Shown here in pieces: positions 22,301 through 32,987 of a stretch of DNA of 64,000 nucleotides. The stretch's first letter is position 1. Each line of letters opens with the position of its first letter. Under the pieces are notes generated by a model. It did no database searches, was not told the DNA's origin, and saw only the letters and a program-made list of their open reading frames with translations. Source of the stretch: Brachionus plicatilis (taxonomy: Eukaryota > Rotifera > Eurotatoria > Ploima > Brachionidae); contig QEOQ01000426.1 of the NCBI GenBank assembly GCA_010279815.1, positions 292,831-356,830 of the forward strand, read 5' to 3'. Made by a program: the position numbers and the translations under genes.

Positions 22301-23935
22301 AGTTCATAATTCTTTTTAAATAATTTTGTTTCGAAGATGCAAATTAAAATTTAAAAAAAATACTTAGAAACTAAGTCCAAGCAAAGACTTTAAATTTTTT
22401 TAAAATTTTCTTTCAAAAGTCCAAGTCCAGGCTTTAAAATTTTGAATACTGAAGAAGAATTATGAAGACATTTATGTTAAAATTGCAAGAAAATCCTGAT
22501 ATGTGGCAAATATTTTGCATTAGATAACCCAAGAGTATATAATTTTCTTGATTTGAAGCCTGATCTAGCAAATTTAAAAAAAAGTCCGGACTTGGATTTT
22601 TTTTTTAAGACTTGGAATTTTTTTGGGACTTTTAAACAACTCTGTATAATTGATGTATTTTTTCATTTTCAAATTTTAATAACGCAATTATTTAATAAAA
22701 TAACATTAGATTCAAAGGACTATCTAAAGGTTTCCCTCAAATTATTGAATTTAAAAAAATAAACTTCAACCTCCCTAGGTTACCCTGTAAAATTTTGGAA
22801 AAAAAAATACTGCTATTTTTAACCATCAATGTAATTAAGTCATCTTTGACATAATTTTCATCTTGCAGTGCTTTGATCCGGCTATGAATTTGCGTTCGGC
22901 CTAACTCTCTTAAATCGTTCAACAGCAGTTTGTATCTTTTTATGTAGCCCCATTCAAACGGATTATACTAAAATAAAAAAATTAATTTTTAATAGTCTAA
23001 ATAAAAATGTATTGCCTTTATGGTTGGATTGAATAAAAGACGATTTAGGCCTCTAAGACTTTCAAAAACAAACTTTTTCAAATTGTTCTCTTTGGTAATG
23101 CTGTCATTTTGCATTCCAAAGCAAGCCTTAAAAAAAACTTTAAAAAAAAAAAGCTTTAAAAAAACTAAAAAAAAAAATACAGCTGCAATCACATCAAGTG
23201 TTAAATTATTCAACTCGTCAAGCATTCTAATTGATGTTCTACAATCAGCCAAATTTCTCAATTTACCCATTAGAACATCACTTTTTGTATTAAACTCGTC
23301 CATGAAGCCATTCAAAGCCCTTTTGAATTAAATTATATAAATTGAAAAAAAAAAATTTAATTTATATTAGATAACTGTCTTGAAAATGCCGGATTCATGA
23401 TGTGTCTGCGATGTCGGTGTTTAGCATTGTCCAAGCTGGTAACCAAACTGGTGCCCATGTATCTAGATCCATAGGGAAACCCAAGTACTGCGTATATGTC
23501 AGGATGCTTGGGAAAATTTTTGTCTATGTACATCTCTTTGATTGCATCGGGACTTATGGTAAATATGCTAATTTTATCCAATATTTGGTACTTGAAGCAA
23601 GGCCCGTATTCTTTCACCCAATCTGTTAGGATGTCAGGCACCATTTTGAGCTTGACTAGTTCTTTAAGCTCAGGTATGTTTCCCAAATAAAAGCCGAGTA
23701 GGCCATTTGTTTTTGGGCCCGGAATGTGACTATATTTTTGTCTCAATAGATACAACTTTATGGTTTTGTAGACAAAAAGGATTAGGGATGCACAAATGGA
23801 CAATTTTAAAATTTCTGAGTAAGGAAGTTTTCTTTTAGTGGCAGATGTGCCAATTGAAGCAGTTAGTTTGAAGCCAATATATGCTATACCTGCAAAAATT
23901 AACAGTGATGCAGTTGTTATTTTTGATTCAAGCAT
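19310..23935 (-). CDS. Cytochrome P450 monooxygenase, complete
   Basis: Nine minus-strand exons: 23935-23376, 23319-23181, 23126-23016, 22967-22811, 20149-20090, 20040-19968, 19915-19720, 19663-19505, 19453-19310. Phases agree throughout and give 532 aa. The N-terminus has hydrophobic segments (ASLLIFAGIAYIGFKL and ILKLSICASLILFVY), suiting an ER-anchored microsomal enzyme, then the HIPGP hinge. Diagnostic motifs are all present: I-helix FFVAGQETTS, K-helix ExxR as ETLR, FEPERF, and the heme loop FPFSIGPRNCIGQ with the Cys thiolate. The overall look (long WVKEYGP region, DFLTFFVAGQETT) resembles CYP4/CYP46-clan enzymes that hydroxylate sterols or fatty acids; the substrate is unknown. Intron 3 is GC-AG; intron 8 (51 nt) is in frame. 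Intron 4 (2.66 kb) carries nested palindromic elements. Confidence 0.9.
19454..19504 (-). other. 51-nt in-frame intron of the P450 (possible exitron)
   Basis: The segment starts GTAAGAAGTG and ends TTAATTAAG on the minus strand, is a multiple of three and has no stop. Removing it joins GQNFSI to IEGKICLAKF, the normal spacing between heme loop and L-helix in P450s. Retaining it would insert 17 mostly hydrophobic and basic residues straight after the heme loop. Confidence 0.7.
20440..21125. repeat. Outer inverted repeat surrounding a palindromic MITE
   Basis: AATATAATCTTGAACACTTA with ATTTTATTCTACTGC on the left (20450-20495) is mirrored on the right (about 21075-21115, GCAGTAGAATAAAAT then TAAGATTATATTAG). 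Closer in, GCAAATATTTTTGGAAAATT near 20600 is mirrored near 21045. The MITE at 20619-20972 sits off-centre inside, so this is an older foldback with a younger palindrome in it, within P450 intron 4. Confidence 0.6.
20619..20972. mobile_element. GGCAATGTG palindromic MITE, copy A
   Basis: Ends GGCAATGTGAAATTTTTGTA and its complement. The arms include GTACAATATTGTACAAATTT and AATTCCAAGCTCTGCAAAAA, pairing over nearly the whole 354 bp. The flank GAAAATTTT occurs on both sides. It is closely similar to the element at 48453-48827. Reading frames on both strands here mirror each other and are not genes. Confidence 0.85.
21699..22262. mobile_element. TIR element in P450 intron 4
   Basis: The left arm 21699-21770 (TTTGACGTTTTCGACCAGAA) and right arm 22202-22262 (TTCTGGTCGAAAACGTCAAA) are inverted copies, with outer TTAAAATTACAGC/GCTGTAGTTTT also pairing. 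No coding sequence. A related terminus (GCGCGGATTAAAACTACGGC) occurs alone at about 35928-35950. Confidence 0.65.
22372..22644. mobile_element. CAGAGTTG-family MITE, long copy with eroded left end
   Basis: The right end reads GGGACTTTTAAACAACTCTG. Interior blocks match the intact copy at 32642-32979: ACCCAAGAGTATATAA, then GAAGCCTGATCTAGCAAAT, then GTCCGGACTTGGA. The left terminus is not recognisable. Located in P450 intron 4 close to exon 4. Confidence 0.65.
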
Positions 23936-24145
23936 TTTGACTAGAAGTTAAAAATTATTTAAAAGTTTATTTTTTTTTAATTCTTTTATGATTAAATAAT
24001 AAGGCAAAATTTGATAAAAAAGGTGGTGTGAGATTTTTTTTGGAAAAAAATTTAAATTCATATACTAATGATAACGAAAGATAGACTCTTGTTTTACGTT
24101 TGCCTTTTTATCAAACTTTATTTAGATAGCATTAAAATTATTGAG

Positions 24146-24178
24146 ACTCTAAAGGCTTTTGATTGAAGCCTTTAGAGT
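24146..24178. other. Perfect 13-bp stem hairpin upstream of P450
   Basis: ACTCTAAAGGCTT, a 7-nt loop, then AAGCCTTTAGAGT, about 210 bp upstream of the P450 start codon. Function unknown; it may be a regulatory site or a fragment of an inverted-repeat element. Confidence 0.4.
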
Positions 24179-24445
24179 GTAAATGGTAAATGGAAAAAAA
24201 AGATTAATCTATAAGAATTTAAAATAAATTTTACATTCATTTTAAATCCAAGCTCATTTGAGTATGATCTTTATTAGTGTTAGTGTTGGGATCCGTACAA
24301 GCGGACACAAAATCAGACAAAATTTAAAAAAAACCGTGACTGCGTCCGCATTAACCGGCCAACTTTTGGGTGGGTCGTCATTTGACCGATCAAAATTTTA
24401 GACTGCCAAAAAAAACGGTCAACTTTTTTTGCTAATAAGTGCTCC

Positions 24446-25645
24446 CTAGCGGGGCTCCGCCTCAATAGACTTCTTACTCTTTTTTACCATTTACCTTCTT
24501 ATTTCCCATTAAAATAGGTATTTTTTTAAAATTAATTTGTTATCATCAACTGCTTACTCAGTTACCTCAATATTCAGCGTTTTTAACATTCATTACTCAC
24601 ATTCCATCCAACTTTGGCAAAAATACGCTATTTTTCATGATCTTTAGTTTTCAAAAGATTATATACAAACATTTCCAAATTCACTAACTAATATCAAAAA
24701 TAGAATGATACTCCTTAATATAAAGGAAGTAAATACGAATCTAATGTGGACAAATACCCTTTAAAATAAATGTAAATGTTTAACAGCCCTTAAATGTCAG
24801 TAATAATAAAAAAAATGAATTGATTAAAAATGTTTATTAATAAAAATTTAAAACAAAACATTTAGTTAATTCCAAAAGCTCTTGAAATACAATGTTCTTC
24901 GTGTAAACTTCGCCATTAGGAACAAAACCAAGGAGTCGTCGTTGTCTTAACGTACCATGCATATGCATATCAACAAGTACCCGCAATGACCCGGAATTAC
25001 GCACTCTTGATGCTGCCACATACAACTGGCCATGATTAAAAACAGGTCGACGCAGCAATAGACCAATCGAATTAAATGTTTGGCATTGTGACATGTTAAT
25101 GGTCTTTGCAAAAGCCAACTGAAATGGAAATTGTATTCGTCGGATACGAATTCCTGGCTCATCTTATTTGATCGAAACTCACTTCGAAAATAGAGAAATT
25201 CTTTTCTTTGAGTGGGGCCTTCCATTACAACGCACTTGATCGAATTTAAATTGCATTCGACAACAATTAATCTAGTGCCATTGCAAATGTCCTCGGCAAC
25301 CGACCAATTTTTCATCATCATCACAATTGCTCCGACTTTAGCATTGAGCTGATGCGGTGGAAAAACCTGAGGTGTCAAGGCGAACACATTCTCAATAGGA
25401 AAGTCAGAATTGTCATCCACCAGTCCTGTGTCTCGATGTAAAATCTGCGTTTAACCAATATACTCTCTATTGTCCGATGTCAATCGTTCAAGTACCACTT
25501 CGTTGATTTCCATTGAGTCAACATTGGTCGGACAAAGGATGGCGTTGTTGAGACGATTGTTCGCATTGAGATTCAATTCGCCTGCACCAAACACTTCGTC
25601 GACAATATTTCCAACACATATAACATCACTTGGTAGTCGAACCAA
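24446..25645 (-). pseudogene. Helitron helicase C-terminal remnant, with possible 3' terminus
   Basis: Minus-strand pieces in three frames match the PIF1-like helicase of Helitrons. 25645-25451 has VICVGNIVDEVFG and ERLTSDNREYIG. 25420-25160 has VFPPHQLNAKVGAIVMM and ICNGTRLIVVECNLNSIKC. 25118-24837 has AFAKTINMSQCQTF (usually SQGQTF) and FNHGQLYVAASRVRNSGSL. Frameshifts separate them. About 390 bp past the helicase end, the minus strand shows GCGGAGCCCCGCTAG (a GCGG/CCGC stem ending in CTAG at 24446), a plausible Helitron 3' end, unusually GC-rich here. Only the helicase tail is left; Rep is absent. The terminus is speculative, the helicase identity firm. Confidence 0.75.
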
Positions 25646-25715
25646 ATTTTTGCCATCATATATTCAACTTGTCAAAGCCGCTTTTTTTTATTTTCCGGCC
25701 TATTATATTCGTTAA

Positions 25716-26096
25716 AACAATTATTTTGTTAGCAAAAAAAAATTTCAGAACTTTTGCAACATACTGTATTAAGGAAATTAAAAGAGTTTTTTTATAATAA
25801 ATGTTTTTATCAGCTTATAAAAATCTATTAGCCGAAAATTTGTTGATCAAAAATTTGTAAAACATTTTTTTTTTAATTATTTAAAAAGAAATTTGATTCC
25901 GTAGTTCTGTTTTAGAAAATAATTATTTTTGAAAATAAAAAAAAGCTGAAGTACGCCGTTCGGTGGCGCGAAAAATGCTGACGAAGAACGGAATTCTTTG
26001 AGCGTTCTTTTTTTTCTGTGTAGTCAACGAGATAAAATAACCATTCGTTCATACATTTTTTTTTACTGAGCCAAAAACACAAATTTAAAAACGAGA
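25716..26096. other. Intergenic stretch with a local GC-richer patch
   Basis: Mostly A/T, but 25950-26010 holds a GC-richer segment (GCCGTTCGGTGGCGCGAAAA). It could be promoter-proximal for the candidate peptide gene at 26097 or the worn edge of the Helitron. No coding evidence. Confidence 0.3.
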
Positions 26097-26418
26097 ATGA
26101 TTGTGATTCTAAAAAGCTTTTTACTTTTGTTCTGGACGGTGTTTCGTATCAACTCTTCTCCTTCTCCTAGATCTGGAAAAATATTTTCATATCATATGAA
26201 TTAATTCATTCTTTTCATATTCATTTCCTGGAATACATTTAAAAATATAAAAATAAAGGTGCAAATATTTAATTGGCATGATATTTTGTTTTAAGCCTAT
26301 AAAACAACCACCTGCAGGTAAAGAGATGCCATTTAATGAAAAGCCTAGAAGAAGAAGGAAAAAATCTCTTTTAATTGATTTAACTTTTTCCTATAAAACA
26401 ACTTATTATTTATTTTAA
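26097..26418 (+). CDS. Candidate small secreted peptide, two exons (speculative)
   Basis: Not recognised. ATG at 26097 opens MIVILKSFLLLFWT (26097-26138), signal-peptide-like, followed by a GT donor. An AG at 26294-26295 opens a second exon in phase (26296-26418) that reads PIKQPPAGKEMPFNEKP, then a basic run RRRRKK, and ends in TAA, about 54 aa in all. A hydrophobic leader plus a polybasic site would suit a processed peptide. Alternatively the frame reads through exon 1 to a 35-aa product. Support is only splice phase and composition, so chance is quite possible in this AT-rich DNA. Confidence 0.2.
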
Positions 26419-29400
26419 TTATTTCATTTAAATATACTTGTTATTAATTTAAAGTCATTTTCCAATTAATAAGTAATACTTTGAAAAACTGTTAAAACTT
26501 TTTTTAAATCTTGGATTTGATGAGACTTCAAAATAAAATTTCCAAAAAGCACAAGCAGGATCAGGTTCTAAATACCCAACTGAAGAGAACAATTTTACTC
26601 AAAAGTAGAGAAAGAAAGTCTTAATGCTGTAATTTTTCAAATCTAGATTCAATTTTATTAAATGTGGTCTTTTAAATTTCAAAAAATATTTAAGTCAAAT
26701 TTTAAAACTTTGCAGTGATGTAACATGAGATCATAATCGAAAAAAAACAAAACAGATACGATTTATCATTCAATATACAAAAAAAGTTATTTTTTTGAAT
26801 TATTTGATTTTTTTTTCTCTATCTTTTCGGTATTTATTCACAATTTCCAATTTCAGGTTTAATCAACAGGCTAATCGATTAATACTTCATTTATTAGAGT
26901 TCATTACAAAATAAAGATAATATATAAAAATTTTAATACTAAAATATTTAATTTTTTTTAATACTTTTTTTTTAATTAAATAATTATTTGAAAAAATTTA
27001 ACAACAAATTATTTAGGTTAAATAATCTAAAAAAATAAAGTTAATGTTATTGAAAATCGAAAATTTATACCTTGATTTCTTGATGACAAAGCAATTGATA
27101 ATTCTTGAATAAATTCACAGCAAATTAAAGTTATTAATTTTCAAAATTAAAAATTTTAAGAAAATAATACATTATAGGTAGTTAAGGAAATTTTTTAAAA
27201 ATTTTTTTGAAAATTTTTAATACTCCTAATTGATCAATTATATTTTTCTAAAATCAAGGAAGTCTTAAATTCATTTTGAATTATCAGTTTGTAAAATCAG
27301 GAATAATTTCTCATCACTAAATATGATTAAATTATCTTAAAATAATTTTGATTTAATTGATTTTAAAAAATGCATTTGTCTTAAATTCTGTCTATCTGAA
27401 ATGATTGATGTTAATTAAGATTGCAAAAGCTAAAATTAAAATAAGTATAATAATATCTCAATATTAATATGCGATTTTAATTTATAAATCAACCAGTCGC
27501 AGTATACAAATCCTTTAACATAGCGATTCGTAAATTTTTTTTCCCTATCTTTTTAACATGGAAAAAAAAAAGATATTTTATTTATTGTATGTTAATAATA
27601 ATGCTATTTATTTTTATTTAAAATTTTTCTTTTTTAATTATAATGATTTTTTGGAAAAGCTTTAAAATTTTTTTCAAGATGTTTTTTTGATTTTTCTCTT
27701 TAAATTTTTTAAATGTTACAATAAGCCTCTGATTTAGTGTTATTCCTATAATCATAACTATACTGTGAAATTAAAAAAAAGGCAAAAGTTTAAAAATAAA
27801 TGAAAAATAAAATTTAGAAAATTTTTAAACTCAAAAATTGTAATAATGAAAATTTTTTAAAAATTATTAAGCAAGTTTATGATTTTAATTTTTTCTTTTA
27901 AATTTTCTTGAACATTTTTAGAAAAAAGAATAAATTAAAATAATTAAATATTCTATAAAAGATGATACAGCGTCTAAAAGACTCAAAATTTATCAATTTT
28001 AATAAACCCTACATAAATTAGATTTAAATTAATTTTTTTTTAAATTCATTTATTTTAATAATTGGTTTTAATCATCATTTAAAAAATTATCACGCGATTC
28101 AATTTCATTTTAATTAATATAATATTTTTTTTGAAACCCAGTTTGTGATGATAAGATTATAGATCGGGTTAAATTTTTAACCGATTGATATTTTGAAAGT
28201 AAAATTAAATTAATTAAGCTAAAAGGGTATTGATGAAAATTTTTTAAATAAAATTCCAAATAATAAATGGTTATCAATCATTATTCCTTTTTTCCATCTG
28301 ACATTTAAATCAAAGGAAATTGATAAATTAGATACCTGGATAAAATAAAAATTAAAATTAAGATCTCTTTTAGCATTATTTTTTTTAAGAGTAAACAGTT
28401 TTTGCTTTTAAATCTGAGTCATAATTGATTTTTAAAAGAACATCTTTTAATTTCAGAAAATTATTTGAGCCAAAAAGAATAAAGAATTAATAAATTTTTT
28501 TCTTATTCTTACCTATTAAATTAAAATAAAATTAAGAAAGATTTTTTTTTACTAATAACAAAAAATTATTTAAAAATATTTAATTTTAAGAATTACATTA
28601 AATTTTTTTAAGGTACTTGATAATTTCAAGATGCTAGAGCTTCCTTGCTCTCAAGATGAATTTTATTAAAATCTAAAATTTTCGCTTATACAAGCAGACA
28701 AGAGCTTTTAAATATTTTCCTTTATATTTGTATAAATAAAATATGATACTTAAAAATAAATATTAAATAAAACATCCAATATAAAGATCATAAGAAAAAT
28801 TTTTTTTGAATTTTGTCATTTAGCAAAAAAGTTTTAATAATAACCACTTATGTGTTTAAGACTTTCTGCTACTTTTTTTTAAATATTAATTCAATAAAAC
28901 GTTTTTTGGCCCACTAATTATATTATTTGTCTTACTTGATTTCGAAGATAAATTATATGATTAAAAAAACTTTCTTAAACTTTAAGGTTCATTTTTTTTT
29001 TGATCAAGAATAATGCTCCTATAAAATAGAACGGCTTAGGTTGACAAGATGTTAAGCAAAATTTACTGTACACGAAAAAATTTGGGCTATTTAAAATTAA
29101 ATTCATAAATCACTTATAAAGATTAAAATTTCTTGCTTTTTAATAAATTAATTCAAGAATAGAACATTGTTTTATTTTTCGAATAGTGAAATGAAAATAC
29201 AAAAATATAAAAAATTTAAAGAAAATTCTAAAATTTAATTTGATTAAGAATAATTATTTATTTAATGAAGAGCCGATTTTCTGGCCCGTTAATAATTTTT
29301 TATTTGTTCACATAATTAACTAAGGAGTTTTTTTGGACAAAAACATTATCAATAGGACAGAAATTAACCGGTCCCAAATTTTTCTTGTTTCAATTAGATA

Positions 29401-29743
29401 CAAAGAAGTTAATTAAACAATTAAAAATTAAAATGAAAATATTAAATTCTTGAAATTTAATTCTGAGTTATTAAAAGATGTAAAATAGAAATTTTAAATT
29501 TAAGTTTAAAATGAATTTTTTTAATATGAATATATGAATATATAAATAATAATAAGCATTTTCTTTTTTTTTTTAAATATTCTTGTAGGATTCTATGTGC
29601 TGAAAAGAATAAATATTTTGCTGCGATGTTCTTAGATATTTTACTTGATGTAAAATTTTTCATCATTTTTTCAAACAAAAATACTTTAATAATTAAGAAA
29701 AAACTTTTTCTCAGGACAGCTTGGTTAATTAGGTGAAAAATTT
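26419..29743. other. AT-rich stretch, nothing identified
   Basis: I see no exon with convincing coding character, no long inverted repeat and no recognisable transposon protein. Long A/T runs dominate. Confidence 0.5.
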
Positions 29744-29951
29744 TGCAAAATGTTAATAATTTTAGATTTTTATAATTAACATTTTCATATTTTTATATTT
29801 TCTAATATTTTTTGTGCAATATTTTAGAAAATTTTTATTTTGGATCTTAATAAGAAAGATTGTAAAAATTTTTTTATGAAACATTGCACAAAAAATATAA
29901 GAAAATATAAAAACATGAAAAAGTAAAAATGTAAAATTATTAACATTTGCC
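29744..29951. mobile_element. GGCAAAATG palindromic MITE, copy A
   Basis: GCAAAATGTTAATAATTTTA on the left and TAAAATTATTAACATTTGCC on the right, with TATTTTTTGTGCAATATTTT in the arms, fold over ~205 bp. Flanks GAAAAATTT/GAAAATTT may be a target duplication. Similar to 54058-54248. Confidence 0.7.
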
Positions 29952-31338
29952 GAAAATTTATATAAACAAAGCTGATTTTGTATAGATCTTGATGTTTTCT
30001 AACAAAACAAAAAAAACTTTCATTGTTAGATAATTTTATTTAATTTTTTTAACAAGCCAGGAGATTATTCTAAAAATGAAAGATTTAAAAAAAGATCAGT
30101 TTATAATCTTAAAATGGTTCAAAATAAAATCTGATTTTAAAATTGTCATAAATTGAAATAGAATAGAGAATGGAAAAGAAAAATAAATTTGTTTAAGATT
30201 TTTTAAAAAAATCCTTATTAAGATCTTAAATTTATCTTTACCACAATTTTGAGTAAGATCATTAAAGTTGGACAAAAAAATGAGGATAAAAAATTCATGA
30301 TTAACCTAATCAGGTTTTAATCATTTTAGAATTAAAAATTTTTTCACAACATAAATGTTATGGCAAATTGAAATCGAGTTCAAAATATCAAAATATAAAA
30401 TAAAATATTTAATTGATAATAGAGAAAAAAAATGTTTTTCTTTAGCAATTACTTAACATGTTATGTAAAGTTTATTTTCAAAAAAGAGATTTTTTAAATA
30501 TCCCTTTTTATTGAAATTTAATAAGTTTAAATGTTTAATATTTTGATTTTAATTTAGAATTTAAACACAAAAAAAATTTTGATTTAAAATTGATAGTTCG
30601 TTTAAATTTGAAAAACAAAATTTTTTTAGTTTGAATTAATGAGTGCAAAAGTTAGAATCTAAATTTCTGAATTTACTTAACCTGGATTATTAAAATATTG
30701 TTTGACTGTTTTTGTTAAATAAATTAGAGGTAAACCATTTAAATTTAAATTTTATTATGAACCAAAACATATAATTTTACTAGTATTATTAAGTAATTAT
30801 TTTTTAAAAAATATCAAAACCATTAGATTAATTTAGTTTTGAAATTTTAAAGAATCGTTATCCCTTTTGAAAATAAAAAAAAAATAAAAATGTTTAAAAT
30901 ATTGATGAATTTTGACGCTTTTTTTAACAAAACTGAACTAAAATTGTTTTTAAAATTTTTAAAACTAATCACATTTGTTTCATTTTATTTGATTTGCTTC
31001 AAATGAATTAAAAATGGACATGTTTTAATTAAATTTGACACTTTTTATTAAATTTTTAATTATTAATTATAAATAATTTTTCAGTATTTTTGTTTTTAAA
31101 TAATAATTTTTGTTTTTTATAATATGCGTCTAAAAAAAAGTGATAAATGCAAATAATTTATGTATCTAATATATTTTAAGTTTTAGTATTTCGATAAAAA
31201 AAATATATTTATTACCAAAATTTTGTGCTATATAATATCTTTTGCCTCAAATTGATTTGAATATTAATTGTTAAATTAGGTTTTTTTTTTAAATTTTGAG
31301 AGAATATAGCAATTTTATTCTAGTTTTTATTTATGCTT
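29952..31338. other. AT-rich stretch with a lone GGCAAATTGAA terminus
   Basis: A GGCAAATTGAAATCGAGTTC end at 30362 and an ACATGTTATG..AAAGTTTA block near 30456 recall the foldback families, but I could not find a partner end. Otherwise no feature. Confidence 0.4.
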
Positions 31339-32259
31339 TTATCTTTTTTCAATAAGTCCACTTCTTCGAATATTATTGAGTCGTTTGGATGTAGAGGCCA
31401 AAAGGTCGTCTACGAGATTTTGGTCCATATTTCTTGTAAAAAGTCGTATTTTATTCCTTAGTTCATCTAAGTTTTTTGCTCTCCAGCCATTCTCATACAG
31501 TTTCCCTTTTAAAATGACCAAAAATCTTCAATTCTGGCACATTTGCAGGGTTTTCGCATTTCGTTTTCGCAAATTTGTTATTATGGTAAATCAAGTTGTT
31601 GACGACTGTATTGGCATAATGAGAGCTCGCCAAGTCGGGCCAGAACTTAAAGTTGCCGACTGAATGATGCTTTTTAATAAAAGGAATGACTCCACGCTTT
31701 ATAAAGTCAAAATAGACAGTTTGGTTGACTGCAAGTCCACTTTTTCGTATGATTGGCACCGAAATACCCCTCTCAGAAATGACCAACCCGACATGTAATT
31801 TCTGCTCAAATTTCTTAACTGGGGTATAATTTGTACTTGCTGGTGTTGCAGCAATGTTACTTGAGTAAAATATATCATTTCCATTGATTTTCCCATGACT
31901 GAGAGTGAAATTGGATTCATCGTCTAAAATCCAGGAAATATTTGGATTTTTTAAATACAAATTTCTACATTTAACTCGGCTCGGTCAGGGATTTTCATCT
32001 TTTTTCTAAGTGTTATTTAAAATTTCTTCAAAAATTTTGAGACCATTTTCTGGCTTATATCAAACTTTTTGGCTGCTTTACGCTGACTGATGTTGTCTTT
32101 GTGATCAAAAGCCTTTTTTAGCTTGTTGAGTTGTACTTTAGTCATTTTTTTCGGTGTTAGACCAGATCTTTGCTTCCTTTTTGGTTGAAAATATTCACTA
32201 CGTTTTAAAATTCGGTAAACAGTACTCCTTTGAATTTTACACAGTGAATATCTTTCCAA
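31339..32259 (-). pseudogene. Tc1/mariner-type transposase, frameshifted
   Basis: Minus-strand pieces run in order. 32259-32017 carries two helix-turn-helix-like stretches (RSTVYRILKRSEYF and NISQRKAAKKFDISQKMVSK). 31960-31493 has the catalytic core: ILDDESNFTLSHG (first Asp), then FWPDLASSHYANTVV (second Asp). 31521-31339 has YENGWRAKNLDELRNKIR, the usual C-terminus. Between the second and third parts the IEDFW block (third acidic residue) is present only in another frame, after a small deletion following NPANVPE. Two or three frameshifts make it inactive. It cuts and pastes DNA in the intact family (DDE/D nuclease). I could not identify its terminal inverted repeats. Confidence 0.85.
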
Positions 32260-32641
32260 GTGATCTATTTTCGTTAAAAAACGCGTACTCGCGAATTCTT
32301 AGTGCCTCTTCTTAAGATGAATTTATTTTGGTCATTTTTTAATTCAAATTGAATAATTTTTTTTTATCGTATTTAAAATTAAATTTACTACAAGAATATG
32401 CAAAGAGATTAATTAATAGCATTGCAAATCATACTTAAAGTTCGTCTCGATTTTAAGTTGTCACCCGTTACATTTTATTTTTGTCAGGCAAAAAACTTTT
32501 TTAGTCATTTAAATAAATTTTTTGTGACTAGATTTAGTTTATTTAGTCCTTAAAATGAGTTTTATTTGCCGGTCTAAAATTAAAAAATAGTCAGTTCAAC
32601 AATTAAATTGTCAGTCAATTAGTTTTTAAAGAAGAAAAATT

Positions 32642-32979
32642 CAGAGTTGTTTAAAAGTAACAAGTCTCATGTCAAGTCCAAGTCCAGACTTTTTTTTTCT
32701 AAATTTCATTCAAAAGTCCAAGTCCAGTCATTAAAATTTTAAATGCTGAAGAAAAATTTATGCTAAAATTTCAACAAAATTCTGATATATCGCAAATCTA
32801 TTGCATTAGACAACCCAAGAGTATATAAATTTTTTGACATGAAGCCTGATCTAGCAAATTTTAAAAAAAATTCTGGACTTAGATTTTTTTTTTGAAAAAA
32901 CAATTTTTAAGTCCTGACTTGTACTTAGAAATAAAAAAGCGGGAATTGGACTTTTTTTTGGGACTTTTAAGCAACTCTG
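32642..32979. mobile_element. CAGAGTTG-family hAT-type MITE, intact copy
   Basis: CAGAGTTGTTTAAAAGTAAC on the left and GGGACTTTTAAGCAACTCTG on the right are flanked by the perfect 8-bp repeat GAAAAATT (32634-32641, 32980-32987). The interior matches 22372-22644. No coding sequence. CAGAG-type ends with 8-bp duplications are typical of hAT transposons. Confidence 0.85.
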
Positions 32980-32987
32980 GAAAAATT

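Noticed and set aside
23020..23690. + strand open frames over the P450 exons
   Set aside because: They mirror P450 exons 1-3, whose protein has all family motifs and consistent splice phases.
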